Positions 43,859 through 53,522 of a DNA stretch of 64,000 nucleotides are shown one piece after another; position 1 is the stretch's first letter; each line of letters starts with the position of its first letter. Source of the DNA: Rheinheimera salexigens (GTDB taxonomy: Bacteria > Pseudomonadota > Gammaproteobacteria > Enterobacterales > Alteromonadaceae); contig NZ_MKEK01000001.1 of NCBI RefSeq assembly GCF_001752395.1, positions 1,487,259 through 1,551,258 on the forward strand. Direction: 5' to 3'. The notes beneath the pieces were generated by a model that was not told the origin of the DNA, did not search any database, and saw nothing but the letters and a program-made list of their open reading frames with translations. The position numbers and the translations under genes were made by a program.

Positions 43859-44599
43859 ATGTCTAGCACTTGTTTAATCACGGGCGCTAGCTCTGGCATT
43901 GGCGCAGCCACAGCTAAGTACTTTGCTAGTCAAGGCTGGACCGTTTATGCGGTGGCACGTTCTGTTGAAAAGTTACAGCAGTTAGCCATAACCCCCGGCA
44001 TTATCGCCTTACCATTAGATTTGACCGATACCCATGCCATCATAACCACTGCTAAAGAGTTGGCTAATAAAAATATTGCCTTAGATTTAGTTTTACTCAA
44101 TGCAGGCAGCTGTGAATATGTAACAGCAAAAAATCTTGATTTAAGCGCCTTTGAGCGCACCTTTGCTATTAATTTTCACGCCAACGTTGCAGCCATAAAA
44201 TATTTACTACCACTACTTTCATTATCTAAAAAACCGCAACTTGCGGTGGTCAGTTCTATGGCTCATTTTTTCCCCTTTACGCGCTCTGAAGCTTATGGTG
44301 CCAGTAAAGCCGCATTAAGTTATTTTGTTGATAGCTTAAGGGTAGATTTAGCCAAAACGGAGATACAAATTTGCTTAATTGAGCCCGGCTTTGTTGATAC
44401 CCCCTTAACTCAAAAAAATGATTTTAAAATGCCATTTTTGCTGTCGGTCGATACTGCAGCAAAACGTATCTACCACGGTTTAGATAACAATAAATTACGT
44501 ATTCGCTTTCCTATAAGGCTAAGTGTGATGTTAAAGCTAATGGCGTGTTTACCCTATGGCTTACGCTGTCGCTTAGCGGCAAAAATGGCCGATAAATGA
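43859..44599 (+). CDS. short-chain dehydrogenase/reductase
   Basis: A 246-residue classical SDR. It has the cofactor motif TGASSGIGAA near residues 8-17, LNAG, and the catalytic SSM...YGASK set (SSMAHFFPFTRSEAYGASKA). Its neighbour DUF2878 overlaps its stop by four bases, and the pair resembles part of the fatty-acid modification cluster often found with cfa, DUF1365 and an amine oxidase in related bacteria. Those other genes are missing here. Substrate unknown. Confidence 0.9.
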   Translation: MSSTCLITGASSGIGAATAKYFASQGWTVYAVARSVEKLQQLAITPGIIALPLDLTDTHAIITTAKELANKNIALDLVLLNAGSCEYVTAKNLDLSAFERTFAINFHANVAAIKYLLPLLSLSKKPQLAVVSSMAHFFPFTRSEAYGASKAALSYFVDSLRVDLAKTEIQICLIEPGFVDTPLTQKNDFKMPFLLSVDTAAKRIYHGLDNNKLRIRFPIRLSVMLKLMACLPYGLRCRLAAKMADK

Positions 44600-45069
44600 A
44601 TTGGCGCGCAGTAATAGGCTTTGAAATCTGTTGGCTAGCATTGGCCTATTGGCAGCAAACTGTGCTGATACCGGTATTAATGTATTGGCTGTATGGCATG
44701 TCCCAACTAAACAATAAGTCTAGGTTGGCCGTGCTGAACGTTATTGGCGCTGGTTTACTGATTGATAGCGCATTAGTAACAGCGGGTGTAATAGGCTTTA
44801 GTGACAATATTTGGCTGCCACTGTGGTTTATTCTACTTTGGGCGGTGTTTGCCTTAGCCGCAGTTGAAGTAATGGCCGCTATGTTAACTAAACCTTGGCT
44901 AGCCGCGCTATTAGGCGGTATCGGAGGGCCTGTTTCTTATATTGCTGGCGCAGGTTTAAGTGGCGGGATATTACAGTTTTATTATGGCCAATGGTCTTAT
45001 TTAATTTTAAGTATAGTGTGGGCGCTGATTGCCATCGCGCTAGGCTGCAGCAGGAGATGGTATGCTTAA
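44596..45069 (+). CDS. DUF2878 family membrane protein
   Basis: A 157-residue protein with four or five hydrophobic segments, fitting DUF2878. Its function is not known. Its start overlaps the SDR stop (ATGA), and its end overlaps the next ORF by eight bases, so all three form one translation-coupled unit. Confidence 0.8.
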   Translation: MNWRAVIGFEICWLALAYWQQTVLIPVLMYWLYGMSQLNNKSRLAVLNVIGAGLLIDSALVTAGVIGFSDNIWLPLWFILLWAVFALAAVEVMAAMLTKPWLAALLGGIGGPVSYIAGAGLSGGILQFYYGQWSYLILSIVWALIAIALGCSRRWYA

Positions 45070-45310
45070 TATTAAAGGCCGTGTTAGTGTTTGTGTGCTG
45101 GCTTTATTGATGATATTCAATGCTGCTGCTATTGAATACGTGACTATTGACTACAAGACAATAGGCAAGGGCAGTGTGACGTTTTTATTTAATCAGCAAG
45201 AAATTGGCACTATTGAAGATAAGAAATTTGGTCCAGCATTTTTTGATATTTGGCTGTCGCCCGATACCAGCGCAAAAAAATTGCGCCGCCAATTACTGAC
45301 GACGCATTAG
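45062..45310 (+). pseudogene. chalcone-isomerase-like protein with internal deletion
   Basis: An 82-residue ORF. Residues 1-24 are a signal peptide (VCVLALLMIFNAAA), and residues about 30-82 match the C-terminal end of chalcone-isomerase-like proteins that accompany DUF2878 (VTFLFNQQEIGTIEDKKFGP, then FFDIWLSPDTSAKKLRRQLL). Those proteins are usually about 170-190 residues, so roughly 100 residues in the middle are absent while the frame is kept. No sequence is available nearby to hold the missing part. It is probably a decayed gene; a shortened working protein cannot be ruled out. Confidence 0.7.
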
Positions 45311-45321
45311 GGTTTAAAGGC

Positions 45322-46635
45322 TTATTTAGTTTGCTGAATATACTGCATTATTTTTTTGGCTATATCTGTATTGTCTTGGAAACCAATAAAATCTTTTTGC
45401 CATTTACCATAAGCTAATACGGGTACGTCCGCAGCACTGTGGCCACCAGTCGTCCAGCCGGTGTTAGTTCTGTTATTAATAATAGCTTTAATTTGCGAGG
45501 TTAACGCTTTATTACTATCGGTTTTTGCCATTAGCAATAGCTTAGATTCTTCTTCTGACAGAGCCATACTAGTTAATGTTTGCCATATCTGTAGCGCATT
45601 TTCATCGTTAGTGGCGGCTAACATTTTTTCTGCAATAACCAGGGCGGAATGACGAATTTTCTTGATTTTGTCGGTACGCCATTCATAAACGCCATTGGCA
45701 CCTAAAGATAAGCCGCCGGTTTCATGATCAGCGGTAATAATTAATAGCGTATCTGGATTAGCATCAACAAAGTCTTTCGCCACTTGAATAGCATGACCAA
45801 AATCGTCCATTTCTGCCATGGCACAAGCAATATCATTGCTATGGCCACACCAATCTATTTGGCTACCTTCAACCATTAATACAAAACCCTTTTCAGCTGT
45901 TGCTAACAATTGTAAAGCTTTACTGGTTAATTGAGCTAATGGCTGCTGCACAGGGTTATCTATCGCTGACGGTAAAGCGACATCAGCTAATAAAGCAATG
46001 GCAGGTGAACGGGTAAGCTGGTCTAACTGTTGCCAGTTTTCAGCATATTGATAATCCTGCTGCTGCAGTTCATTAACGAGGTTACGATCTTCACGAATAA
46101 AATACTTTTTGCCGCCGCCTAACATAACGTCAGCAACCGGTTTACCGTTAATACGATAATCTACATACATATCAGCAATTTCATTGTAATTCTGCCGACT
46201 TTTATTATGAGCTAAAAACGCGGCTGGCGTGGCATGATTAATTTGTGAGCTAGCCACAATACCATTGGCTTTCCCCAGCTTTTTTGCTTGCATCATCATA
46301 GTGCTAAGCGGCATATGTTTATGATCAACTGAAATAGCACCGTTATAGCTTTTAATGCCAGTAGCTAAGGCCGTAGCACCTGCGGCAGAGTCAGTTACAT
46401 AAGTGTCATCATCTGGATAAGAACTTGCCATACCTAACCACAGTTGATCAAATACGGTGTTCTCTACGGCTTTCGTCGTGACATCATCACTATAATAGCG
46501 GTAACCGGTTAAATAGGTTGGCCCCATGCCATCCCCTATCATATAAATAATATTTTTAGGTGCAGCAAATAAAGCGGTTGGTATTAATAGTAACGATAAT
46601 GATAATAGGTTTGTACGCAGACAATTTTTACGCAT
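45322..46635 (-). CDS. alkaline phosphatase (PhoA family)
   Basis: A 437-residue periplasmic phosphatase. It has a signal peptide (LLSLSLLLIPTALFA), the metal ligand NIIYMIGDGMGPTY, the nucleophile motif VTDSAAGATALATG, and the later metal sites EGSQIDWCGHSNDI, ITADHETGG and GWTTGGHSAADVPV. It releases inorganic phosphate from phosphomonoesters. It is monocistronic, convergent with the chalcone-isomerase remnant. A possible Pho-box-like site lies upstream at 46699-46716. Confidence 0.94.
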   Translation of the reverse strand: MRKNCLRTNLLSLSLLLIPTALFAAPKNIIYMIGDGMGPTYLTGYRYYSDDVTTKAVENTVFDQLWLGMASSYPDDDTYVTDSAAGATALATGIKSYNGAISVDHKHMPLSTMMMQAKKLGKANGIVASSQINHATPAAFLAHNKSRQNYNEIADMYVDYRINGKPVADVMLGGGKKYFIREDRNLVNELQQQDYQYAENWQQLDQLTRSPAIALLADVALPSAIDNPVQQPLAQLTSKALQLLATAEKGFVLMVEGSQIDWCGHSNDIACAMAEMDDFGHAIQVAKDFVDANPDTLLIITADHETGGLSLGANGVYEWRTDKIKKIRHSALVIAEKMLAATNDENALQIWQTLTSMALSEEESKLLLMAKTDSNKALTSQIKAIINNRTNTGWTTGGHSAADVPVLAYGKWQKDFIGFQDNTDIAKKIMQYIQQTK

Positions 46636-46698
46636 TTAAAGGCCTCTTATTAACCTTGCTTGATGTTATTGCTCGATAGTGTACTTTATAGCAACTAA

Positions 46699-46716
46699 AT
46701 GACAAAAATATGTCGA
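46699..46716 (-). promoter_or_regulatory. possible Pho box upstream of alkaline phosphatase
   Basis: On the minus strand the 18 bases TCGACATATTTTTGTCAT match the Pho box pattern (two CTGTCAT-like halves) at about 13 of 18 positions; the second half, TTGTCAT, is good and the first is poor. TATAAA follows seven bases later, closer than the usual ten. Low confidence. Confidence 0.3.
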
Positions 46717-46834
46717 TAAAGCCCCTTAATTACAGGCTGACTGTTAAACTTTACAACTGAGGCCAGCTAAGGCTTAATTATAGGTAGTGGAACTGTTTTG
46801 ATTAAAGGTGTTCAAACACTATTACATAACATAT

Positions 46835-46863
46835 CTTTATCTATTGTAGAGACATAGATAAAG
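46835..46863. repeat. 10-bp inverted repeat before the methyltransferase gene
   Basis: CTTTATCTAT (46835-46844) and ATAGATAAAG (46854-46863) are perfect complements with a 9-base gap, flanked by AAACACT and GGTGTTT which nearly continue the stem. It lies 35 bp before the start at 46898, the place for an operator or mRNA leader hairpin. Confidence 0.55.
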
Positions 46864-46897
46864 TGGTGTTTATCCTACAAAGGTTGGTAAGATATTG

Positions 46898-47755
46898 ATG
46901 ATTATAAATATAAAAACAACGATTAATACCGCGCTCTTTGCATTGGCTATAGCATTCACTATTCCAGCTTATGCTAATGTACCCCAGCAAAATCACTTTA
47001 CAGAATTAGATCATATTGCCAATGATCCGGCTCGCGCTGAAGACAATATTCAGCGAAATGCGTTTCGTCATCCTGCTGAGACCTTAACTTTTTTTGGTAT
47101 TGAGCCACAGATGTCAGTGCTGGAAGTTTGGCCAAGTAAAGGTTGGTATACCGAAATTTTAGCGCCATTTTTAAAAGCGCAGGGCAAATTAACTCTGGCA
47201 CAATTTTCAAAAGATACCGATAATTTCCGTAATGAACGCAATGTGTTTTGGGCTAAAATCAGTGCTAAATTAGAGCACTATATTGCAGAAAATCCGCAGC
47301 GTTTTGGCCAAGTCGCGACGCTAGAACTTGAGCCACCTTTCCTGACACCACAGGTGACAGACCAATTTGATATGGTGTTAAGTTTTCGTAATGCCCATAT
47401 TTGGAACGAAGATGGTCATTTACATGCCACAATAGAAACGTTATTTAATGCCCTAAAACCAGGTGGTGTTATGGGTATGGTCGAGCATAGAGCTTCTCGT
47501 TTATCCGATATTTCCAGCTCTGCTAGTGTTGGCTATTTAGATGAGGCTTATGTTATCGCGGTTGCTCAATCAGTAGGTTTTCAGTTAGTTGCAAGCAGTG
47601 AGATCAATGCCAATCCACTAGACAGTAAAAATTATCCTAAAGGGGTTTATACGCTACCGCCAACATTAGCTATGGGTGGCCAAGATAAAGAATATTACTT
47701 AGCCATTGGTGAAAGTGATCGTATGACACTGAAATTTATTAAACCGAACGAGTAG
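46898..47755 (+). CDS. exported SAM-methyltransferase-like protein (COG4798 type)
   Basis: A 285-residue protein with a signal peptide (TALFALAIAFTIPAYA) and a class I methyltransferase-like fold: MSVLEVWPSKGWYTEILAPF stands in for the SAM-binding loop, and the strand DMVLSFRNAHIW follows. It fits the group called predicted methyltransferase COG4798. Export of such a fold is puzzling since SAM is cytoplasmic, so the activity is uncertain. I use the ATG at 46898 over the TTG before it. Confidence 0.8.
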   Translation: MIINIKTTINTALFALAIAFTIPAYANVPQQNHFTELDHIANDPARAEDNIQRNAFRHPAETLTFFGIEPQMSVLEVWPSKGWYTEILAPFLKAQGKLTLAQFSKDTDNFRNERNVFWAKISAKLEHYIAENPQRFGQVATLELEPPFLTPQVTDQFDMVLSFRNAHIWNEDGHLHATIETLFNALKPGGVMGMVEHRASRLSDISSSASVGYLDEAYVIAVAQSVGFQLVASSEINANPLDSKNYPKGVYTLPPTLAMGGQDKEYYLAIGESDRMTLKFIKPNE

Positions 47756-47958
47756 AGTAATTGTGAATAGCCGTTAATTGTGGGAAGATTAGGGCTAGAG
47801 TAATAACTCAAATTTATAGTGTTCATATAACAAGCAATACTTCAAGCCATGCAATAAGGCTAATGTATTAGCAGCCCATGTTTCTTGCAACCCATATTAG
47901 ATTGCATCAGGCTGGTTATATACCAATAAAATAATAACCTTAGAAAAAGGAGTAGACG

Positions 47959-49638
47959 GTGGAAAGAGTTTGGTTAAAACGTTACCCGTCAGGTGTACCA
48001 GCGCAAATTGATGCTGATCATTACCCATCATTATTAGATATATTTAGTCAAAGTATTGAACAATATGCTGATAAAACAGCTTTTATCAATATGGGAAAAT
48101 CAATTACCTATCGTGAACTTGATCAGAAAAGTATCGCTTTTGCAGCCTACTTACAAAGTTTAGGCCTGAAAAAAGGCGATGCAGTGGCAATTATGATGCC
48201 GAATTTACTGCAATATCCTGTCGTTTTAATGGGGATTTTACGTGCTGGTTGTGTGGTGGTAAACGTTAACCCACTTTATACCCCTCGAGAGCTAGAACAC
48301 CAATTAACCGATTCTAAAGCTAAAACCATTATTATTGTCGAAAATTTTGCCCATACTCTTAGTGATATTCAAGATCATATTCAACTTGAGCATATTATAT
48401 TAACTAAAATGGGCGACATGCTGGGTTGTGTAAAAGGCAATATTGTCAATTTCGTGGTTAAATATCTGAAAAGATTAGTGCCAAGCTATAATTTAAAAAG
48501 TTTTGTTAGTTTTAATGATGCCTTAAAGCAGGGCGCTGAATTACCCCTACAAAAACCTACTTTGGTGGGCAGTGATATTGCCTTTTTGCAGTATACCGGT
48601 GGCACGACGGGTGTCTCTAAAGGCGCCATGTTAACCCATCGCAATATGGTTGCTAATCTAGAGCAAGTAACGGGTTGTCTTGATACCTTCTTTGTGAAAG
48701 GTGAAGAAAGAGTGGTAACGGCATTACCGCTTTATCATATCTTTGCATTAACGGCTAACTTCTTTACCTTTTTTAAATACGGTGCAACTAACTTGTTGAT
48801 CACCAATCCGCGAGATATGCCAGGCTTTGTCAAAGAGTTAAAAGGCTTTTCGTTTACTGCTATTACCGGCGTTAATACTTTATTTAATGGCTTATTAAAT
48901 ACTCCGGGTTTTGCCCAACTAGATTTCAGCACGCTTAAGTTATCTTTAGGCGGTGGTATGGCAGTGCAGCGTCCTGTTGCGGAGCGCTGGCAAAAAGTGA
49001 CAGGTACTCGTTTACTAGAAGGCTATGGCTTAACTGAGTGCTGTCCATTAGTTACAGTCAGTCCATACGATTTAGCAGGCTTTAATGGCAGCATTGGTTT
49101 ACCTGCGCCATCTACTGATATTCGCTTGGTGGATGAAGAAGGTAATGACGTTGCCAAAGGTGAGTCCGGCGAAATGCTGGTGAGCGGGCCGCAAGTTATG
49201 CTAGGTTATTTAAATCGCCCTGACGAAACAGCTAAGGTATTAAAAGACGGTTGGCTGTATACCGGTGATATTGCCCGAATGGATGATGAAGGTTTCTTTT
49301 ATATCGTCGATCGTAAAAAAGATATGATTTTAGTTTCTGGCTTTAACGTCTATCCAAATGAAATAGAAGAAGTTGCTGCCATGAACGAAAAAGTTCTGGA
49401 AGTGGCTGCCGTTGGCGTGCCGCATGACGTTTCAGGTGAAGTAGTTAAATTGTTTGTGGTAAAAAAAGATCCTTCGCTAACCGAAGAAGAAATGATTGCC
49501 CATTGTCGTCAGCATTTAACCGGTTATAAAGCACCAAAATCTGTTGAATTCCGCAAAGAGCTACCCAAAACTAATGTTGGTAAAATCCTGCGTCGTGAAT
49601 TACGTGATGAAGAGATAAAAAAATCAACAAAAGCATAG
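47959..49638 (+). CDS. fadD: long-chain fatty acid-CoA ligase FadD
   Basis: A 559-residue acyl-CoA synthetase that activates fatty acids with ATP and CoA, at the inner membrane. It has the AMP-binding motif [18 protein letters not shown], the segment [25 protein letters not shown] and the C-terminal catalytic Lys in [13 protein letters not shown]. The start is GTG with AGGAG six bases before it. It is followed 27 bp later by rnd, a common pairing in Gammaproteobacteria. Confidence 0.95.
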   Translation: MERVWLKRYPSGVPAQIDADHYPSLLDIFSQSIEQYADKTAFINMGKSITYRELDQKSIAFAAYLQSLGLKKGDAVAIMMPNLLQYPVVLMGILRAGCVVVNVNPLYTPRELEHQLTDSKAKTIIIVENFAHTLSDIQDHIQLEHIILTKMGDMLGCVKGNIVNFVVKYLKRLVPSYNLKSFVSFNDALKQGAELPLQKPTLVGSDIAFLQYTGGTTGVSKGAMLTHRNMVANLEQVTGCLDTFFVKGEERVVTALPLYHIFALTANFFTFFKYGATNLLITNPRDMPGFVKELKGFSFTAITGVNTLFNGLLNTPGFAQLDFSTLKLSLGGGMAVQRPVAERWQKVTGTRLLEGYGLTECCPLVTVSPYDLAGFNGSIGLPAPSTDIRLVDEEGNDVAKGESGEMLVSGPQVMLGYLNRPDETAKVLKDGWLYTGDIARMDDEGFFYIVDRKKDMILVSGFNVYPNEIEEVAAMNEKVLEVAAVGVPHDVSGEVVKLFVVKKDPSLTEEEMIAHCRQHLTGYKAPKSVEFRKELPKTNVGKILRRELRDEEIKKSTKA

Positions 49639-49665
49639 GAAAAACCACGTGACATTAGGTTGTAA

Positions 49666-50808
49666 ATGATTCCATTAATATCCGACGATGCAACGCTGGC
49701 AAGTTATTGCCAGCGTATTGCTAAAAGCACTTTACTTGCTGTTGATACTGAGTTTATTCGTCAAAGCACGCTTTATCCTAAACTTGGCTTAATCCAGCTT
49801 TATGATGGCGAACATTTAGCGTTGGTTGATCCATTAACCATTACTCAGTGGCAACCGTTAATTGATATTTTCGCAAATGTTAATACGGTTAAGCTATTAC
49901 ATTCTTGCAATGAAGATATAGAAGCTTTTGCCACTATTGGTATTACAAATATTACGCCTTTATTTGATAGCCAATTAGCCTGCCAACTTTTGGGTTGGGG
50001 TAACAGTATTGGTTTTGCTAATTTAGTTGAGCGTATCTCTGGACAATTAGTAGATAAAAGTGAAACCCGTGCCGATTGGCTGGCTCGGCCATTAGCGGAT
50101 AAACAGTTAAATTACGCTGCTAATGATGTTTTATTTTTATATCCTTTATATCAAACTTTAAAGCAAGAGCTAAACGAGCAACAGTTGAGTTTACTGTTGC
50201 AAGAAGGCGAGCAGTTAATGCTGCGTAAAGAGCAAAAACTGGCGCCAGAGTTTAAGTATTTAGAAATTAAAAATAGTTGGTTGCTAACTCCGCGTGAATT
50301 AGCGGTATTGCGAGAATTAGTTAGCTGGCGTTATCAGTATGCGCAGCAAAAAGATTTAGCATTAGGCTTAGTGTTAAAAGATGCTCAGTTATTTGAATTA
50401 GCTAAACGTCGGCCTAGCACAGTAGAAAGCTTATTTAATATTCCTGATTTACCCGCTCGAGAAGTGCGTCGACATGGCCAAACCGTGATCCAGCTCATTG
50501 AGCAAGCTAAAGCATTACCGCCAGAAGACTGCCCACAGCGTTTTTATCATCAAGATCAGTTTATTGGTTATAAACAACAAGTTGCTGCTATTACCGCGAT
50601 AATTAAGCAGGCAGCGGAACAGCAGCAAATCCCCGCAGAATTTATGTCTGTTAAACGGCAATTACACGAATTTGTTAATTGGTGTTGGCGGGTGTCGGAT
50701 CAACAACGTTTGGCCTTGCCGGTACCGGAATATTTCCAAGGTTGGCGTCGCCAGTATTTATTGCCATTTTTAACCCTACCTGATCATGTTACTGTTAATG
50801 CTAAATAA
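49666..50808 (+). CDS. rnd: ribonuclease D
   Basis: A 380-residue 3'-to-5' exonuclease that trims tRNA and other stable RNA precursors. The DEDD residues appear in LLAVDTEFIRQSTLYPKLGL, LLHSCNEDIEAFA and LNYAANDVLFLYPLY. An HRDC domain follows near residues 210-290. It lies downstream of fadD and is closed by a clear terminator. Confidence 0.95.
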   Translation: MIPLISDDATLASYCQRIAKSTLLAVDTEFIRQSTLYPKLGLIQLYDGEHLALVDPLTITQWQPLIDIFANVNTVKLLHSCNEDIEAFATIGITNITPLFDSQLACQLLGWGNSIGFANLVERISGQLVDKSETRADWLARPLADKQLNYAANDVLFLYPLYQTLKQELNEQQLSLLLQEGEQLMLRKEQKLAPEFKYLEIKNSWLLTPRELAVLRELVSWRYQYAQQKDLALGLVLKDAQLFELAKRRPSTVESLFNIPDLPAREVRRHGQTVIQLIEQAKALPPEDCPQRFYHQDQFIGYKQQVAAITAIIKQAAEQQQIPAEFMSVKRQLHEFVNWCWRVSDQQRLALPVPEYFQGWRRQYLLPFLTLPDHVTVNAK

Positions 50809-50848
50809 AATTGATGAAATTTTAGAATAAGACAGTCACGTAACATTA

Positions 50849-50883
50849 AAATAACGGCAAATTTATTAGCCGTTATTTTTTTT
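50849..50883 (+). terminator. intrinsic terminator of fadD-rnd
   Basis: AAATAACGGC (50849-50858) and GCCGTTATTT (50869-50878) form a 10-bp stem with a 10-base loop, followed by a T-run to 50883. It lies 40 bp after the rnd stop. Confidence 0.9.
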
Positions 50884-50952
50884 AGTGATCCAAGTTAAGA
50901 ATTATACGTTACACTCTAATAACTGATTAATTTCTGACTTAAGGGTGCAATA

Positions 50953-52350
50953 ATGATGGGAATAAACAACTCTGCTCTGCTGATGGTTTTATCTTTATTA
51001 TTAATCGGCTGTGGCGGAGGGGGCAGTTCAACGCCTGGAACATCACAACCAGCACCACCACCACCTCCAACAATACCACCACCCGTTGTGGTTAATGGCA
51101 CAGTACAAGTTGTTAATACCGCAATTGATTCCCCAAATATCAATATTGTTATTGCAGACGAAAACCTGATTACCGAACTTGAGTATGCAGATGCTTCTAC
51201 CGTGCTTTCAGTGCCGCCAAAAACCTATCAAGCAAGCGTAAATGCCATTTTGCCTGGTGATAATAATACGCTTTCTATACTTGAGCCTGTTGACTTAACC
51301 GTAGCCGAAGCGAAACGATATACCGTTTTCACAGTGGGTAAAGTGGCGGATGCCAGTCTAAGTGCATTAATTGTTCCGGGGCAACTGGGTGGTATACCCT
51401 TAAATAAAATTCGACTGCAATTAGTTCATGCCGCTGCAAGTGCTCCTGAAGTGAGTGTCCATGTCACGGTACCAGGTGCTGAATTAGCAACGCCAGAAGC
51501 CACATTTTCTTTTAAAGGTTACAGCAAGCCAATTATTCTAGATCCTGCTAACTATCAGGTACGCATTACGCTAACAGATAATCAAACCGTACTTTTTGAC
51601 AGTGCTAGCTTAGATTATACCGCAGTGGGTACAGATTTAGTGTTGGCGGCAATTGATAGCCAGTTTTCCGGCGCCTCACCGGTTTCACTTTTAGCGGTAG
51701 CGCAAGATGGCAGTCAAAAAAATATTTTTGACGTCAACGCTAATGCTTCAATACGGATTGTGCATAACGCATCCGATGCCGAGCCTTTTGAAATTAAAAC
51801 CAGTAGTGATACCAGCTTAGGAAATGTGATTTCTTTTACTGAGTTTTCTGATTATCTGCAAGTGGTCCCTAAAACATATGAGGTAAGCATCATTTTAGAT
51901 TCTAGTAGTACTAATAGTATTACTGTTGCAGCGGGACAGTATTACAGCTTGCTTGCTAGCGGATCTGTTAATGAAAGTGATGATGCTGCCATCGAGGCTT
52001 TAATCTATACCGATAAATCACGGCGTATTGCCACAGAAGCGCAACTAAGAATTATTCATGGTTCTACTTTGTCGGGGAATGTTGATATTTACATAACGGC
52101 CAATGGTGATATCAGCCAAGCAACCGCAAATTTTAGTAATGTTGCGTATAAAACTGACGTTGGTTATATGTCGTTGCCAGCAGGGGATTATGTGATTACA
52201 GTAACTAAAGCGGCTGAAAAAACTGTAGTGATTGAAACTGCCGTCAGTTTAACGACAAATCGAATATACACAGCCATAACTCGAGATGGCGAAAACTTAG
52301 ATAGCACTATGCTTGGCTTGATAAAAATTGATGATTTTGTTGTAGAGTAA
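50953..52350 (+). CDS. DUF4397 repeat lipoprotein
   Basis: A 465-residue lipoprotein. The signal ends in the lipobox LLIGC, followed by GGGGSS and a proline-rich spacer (PAPPPPPTIPPPVV). The rest is beta-rich and built of about four similar modules, seen in recurring phrases such as IRIVHNASDAEPFEI, LRIIHGSTLSGNVDIYI and LQLVHAAASAPEVSV, the hallmark of DUF4397. It is probably a surface or periplasmic protein of unknown role. AGGG lies eight bases before the ATG. Monocistronic between two terminators. Confidence 0.88.
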   Translation: MMGINNSALLMVLSLLLIGCGGGGSSTPGTSQPAPPPPPTIPPPVVVNGTVQVVNTAIDSPNINIVIADENLITELEYADASTVLSVPPKTYQASVNAILPGDNNTLSILEPVDLTVAEAKRYTVFTVGKVADASLSALIVPGQLGGIPLNKIRLQLVHAAASAPEVSVHVTVPGAELATPEATFSFKGYSKPIILDPANYQVRITLTDNQTVLFDSASLDYTAVGTDLVLAAIDSQFSGASPVSLLAVAQDGSQKNIFDVNANASIRIVHNASDAEPFEIKTSSDTSLGNVISFTEFSDYLQVVPKTYEVSIILDSSSTNSITVAAGQYYSLLASGSVNESDDAAIEALIYTDKSRRIATEAQLRIIHGSTLSGNVDIYITANGDISQATANFSNVAYKTDVGYMSLPAGDYVITVTKAAEKTVVIETAVSLTTNRIYTAITRDGENLDSTMLGLIKIDDFVVE

Positions 52351-52377
52351 AATTGTAAAACTAGTCAGATTGCTAAT

Positions 52378-52417
52378 AAAAAGCCGGTAATAGCAATATA
52401 CTGTTACCGGCTTTTTT
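52378..52417. terminator. bidirectional terminator
   Basis: AAAAAGCCGGTAA (52378-52390) pairs with TTACCGGCTTTTT (52404-52416), flanked by A and T runs. It lies between the convergent DUF4397 gene and minE and can serve both. Confidence 0.9.
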
Positions 52418-52438
52418 ATTAAAAAATTAGTTTATCGC

Positions 52439-52699
52439 TTAGCTTTTTTCATCAGGGAAGGTGATGTTTAATTCTAATACCGACAATTCATTATCGCGTT
52501 GCTCTAAAGACACGGCAATTTGTTCAGGAGATATATCAACATATTTACGTATTACCTCTAAAATATCGCGCTCTAATTGCGGTAAATAGTCAGGGCTATT
52601 ACGTTTTCTTCGTTCATGGGCAACAATAATTTGTAACCGCTCTTTAGCTGTATTTGCAGTGTTTTTCTTCGCTGACCGAAAATAATCCAGTAATGACAT
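52439..52699 (-). CDS. minE: cell division topological specificity factor MinE
   Basis: An 86-residue MinE. The N-terminal MinD-binding helix is in [17 protein letters not shown], followed by the dimerisation domain ([20 protein letters not shown]). It makes MinD cycle between poles. It starts four bases after the minD stop. Confidence 0.95.
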   Translation of the reverse strand: MSLLDYFRSAKKNTANTAKERLQIIVAHERRKRNSPDYLPQLERDILEVIRKYVDISPEQIAVSLEQRDNELSVLELNITFPDEKS

Positions 52700-52702
52700 T
52701 AA

Positions 52703-53512
52703 TTACCCTCCAAAAATCCGTTTTAACAGGCCTTTCTTTTCAACATTAATAAAGCGAAAAGGCACTTGCTCGCCAAGTAAACGATTAACTGTATCTAAAT
52801 AAGCTTGGCCAGCATCGCTGTCGGTATCTAAAATAACAGGTTGGCCAGAGTTGGATGCATTTAATACAGCCTGCGACTCAGGAATAACGCCAAGTAGATC
52901 GATAGAAAGAATTTCTTTCACATCTTCCACGCTTAACATTTCGCCTTTTTCAACGCGTTCAGGATTATAGCGGGTTAATAACAAGTGCTCTTTAATAGAG
53001 TCTTGGCTGTTTTCAGCACGGCGTGACTTACTAGATAACATACCTAATATACGATCCGAGTCACGTACAGAGGATACTTCAGGGTTGGTCACAACTATGG
53101 CTTCATCGGCAAAATACAATGCCATCATGGCGCCTGCTTCAATGCCTGCAGGAGAGTCACAAATAATAAAATCAAAATCTTTTGCCAGTTCATTTAAAAC
53201 GCGTTCTACACCTTCTTTAGTTAAGGCATCTTTATCACGGGTTTGTGAAGCGGGTAAGATAAATAAATTGTCGGTACGTTTATCTTTAATCAAAGTTTGC
53301 TTTAAATTAGAGTCGCCGTTAATTACGTTAACAAAATCGTAAACTACCCGACGCTCACAGCCCATAATTAAATCTAAATTACGTAATCCAATATCAAAAT
53401 CAACAATAACTGTTTTCTTACCTTTTAGCGCTAAGCCCGTACCAATAGCTGCGCTAGAGGTGGTTTTACCGACTCCGCCTTTTCCTGACGTCACGACTAT
53501 GATTTTTGCCAT
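52703..53512 (-). CDS. minD: septum site-determining ATPase MinD
   Basis: A 269-residue ATPase of the ParA/MinD family with the deviant Walker A KGGVGKTTSSA, and the C-terminal amphipathic membrane-targeting helix (VEKKGLLKRIFGG). With MinC and MinE it places the division septum at mid-cell. Second gene of minCDE. Confidence 0.96.
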   Translation of the reverse strand: MAKIIVVTSGKGGVGKTTSSAAIGTGLALKGKKTVIVDFDIGLRNLDLIMGCERRVVYDFVNVINGDSNLKQTLIKDKRTDNLFILPASQTRDKDALTKEGVERVLNELAKDFDFIICDSPAGIEAGAMMALYFADEAIVVTNPEVSSVRDSDRILGMLSSKSRRAENSQDSIKEHLLLTRYNPERVEKGEMLSVEDVKEILSIDLLGVIPESQAVLNASNSGQPVILDTDSDAGQAYLDTVNRLLGEQVPFRFINVEKKGLLKRIFGG

Positions 53513-53522
53513 AGTTTAATCC

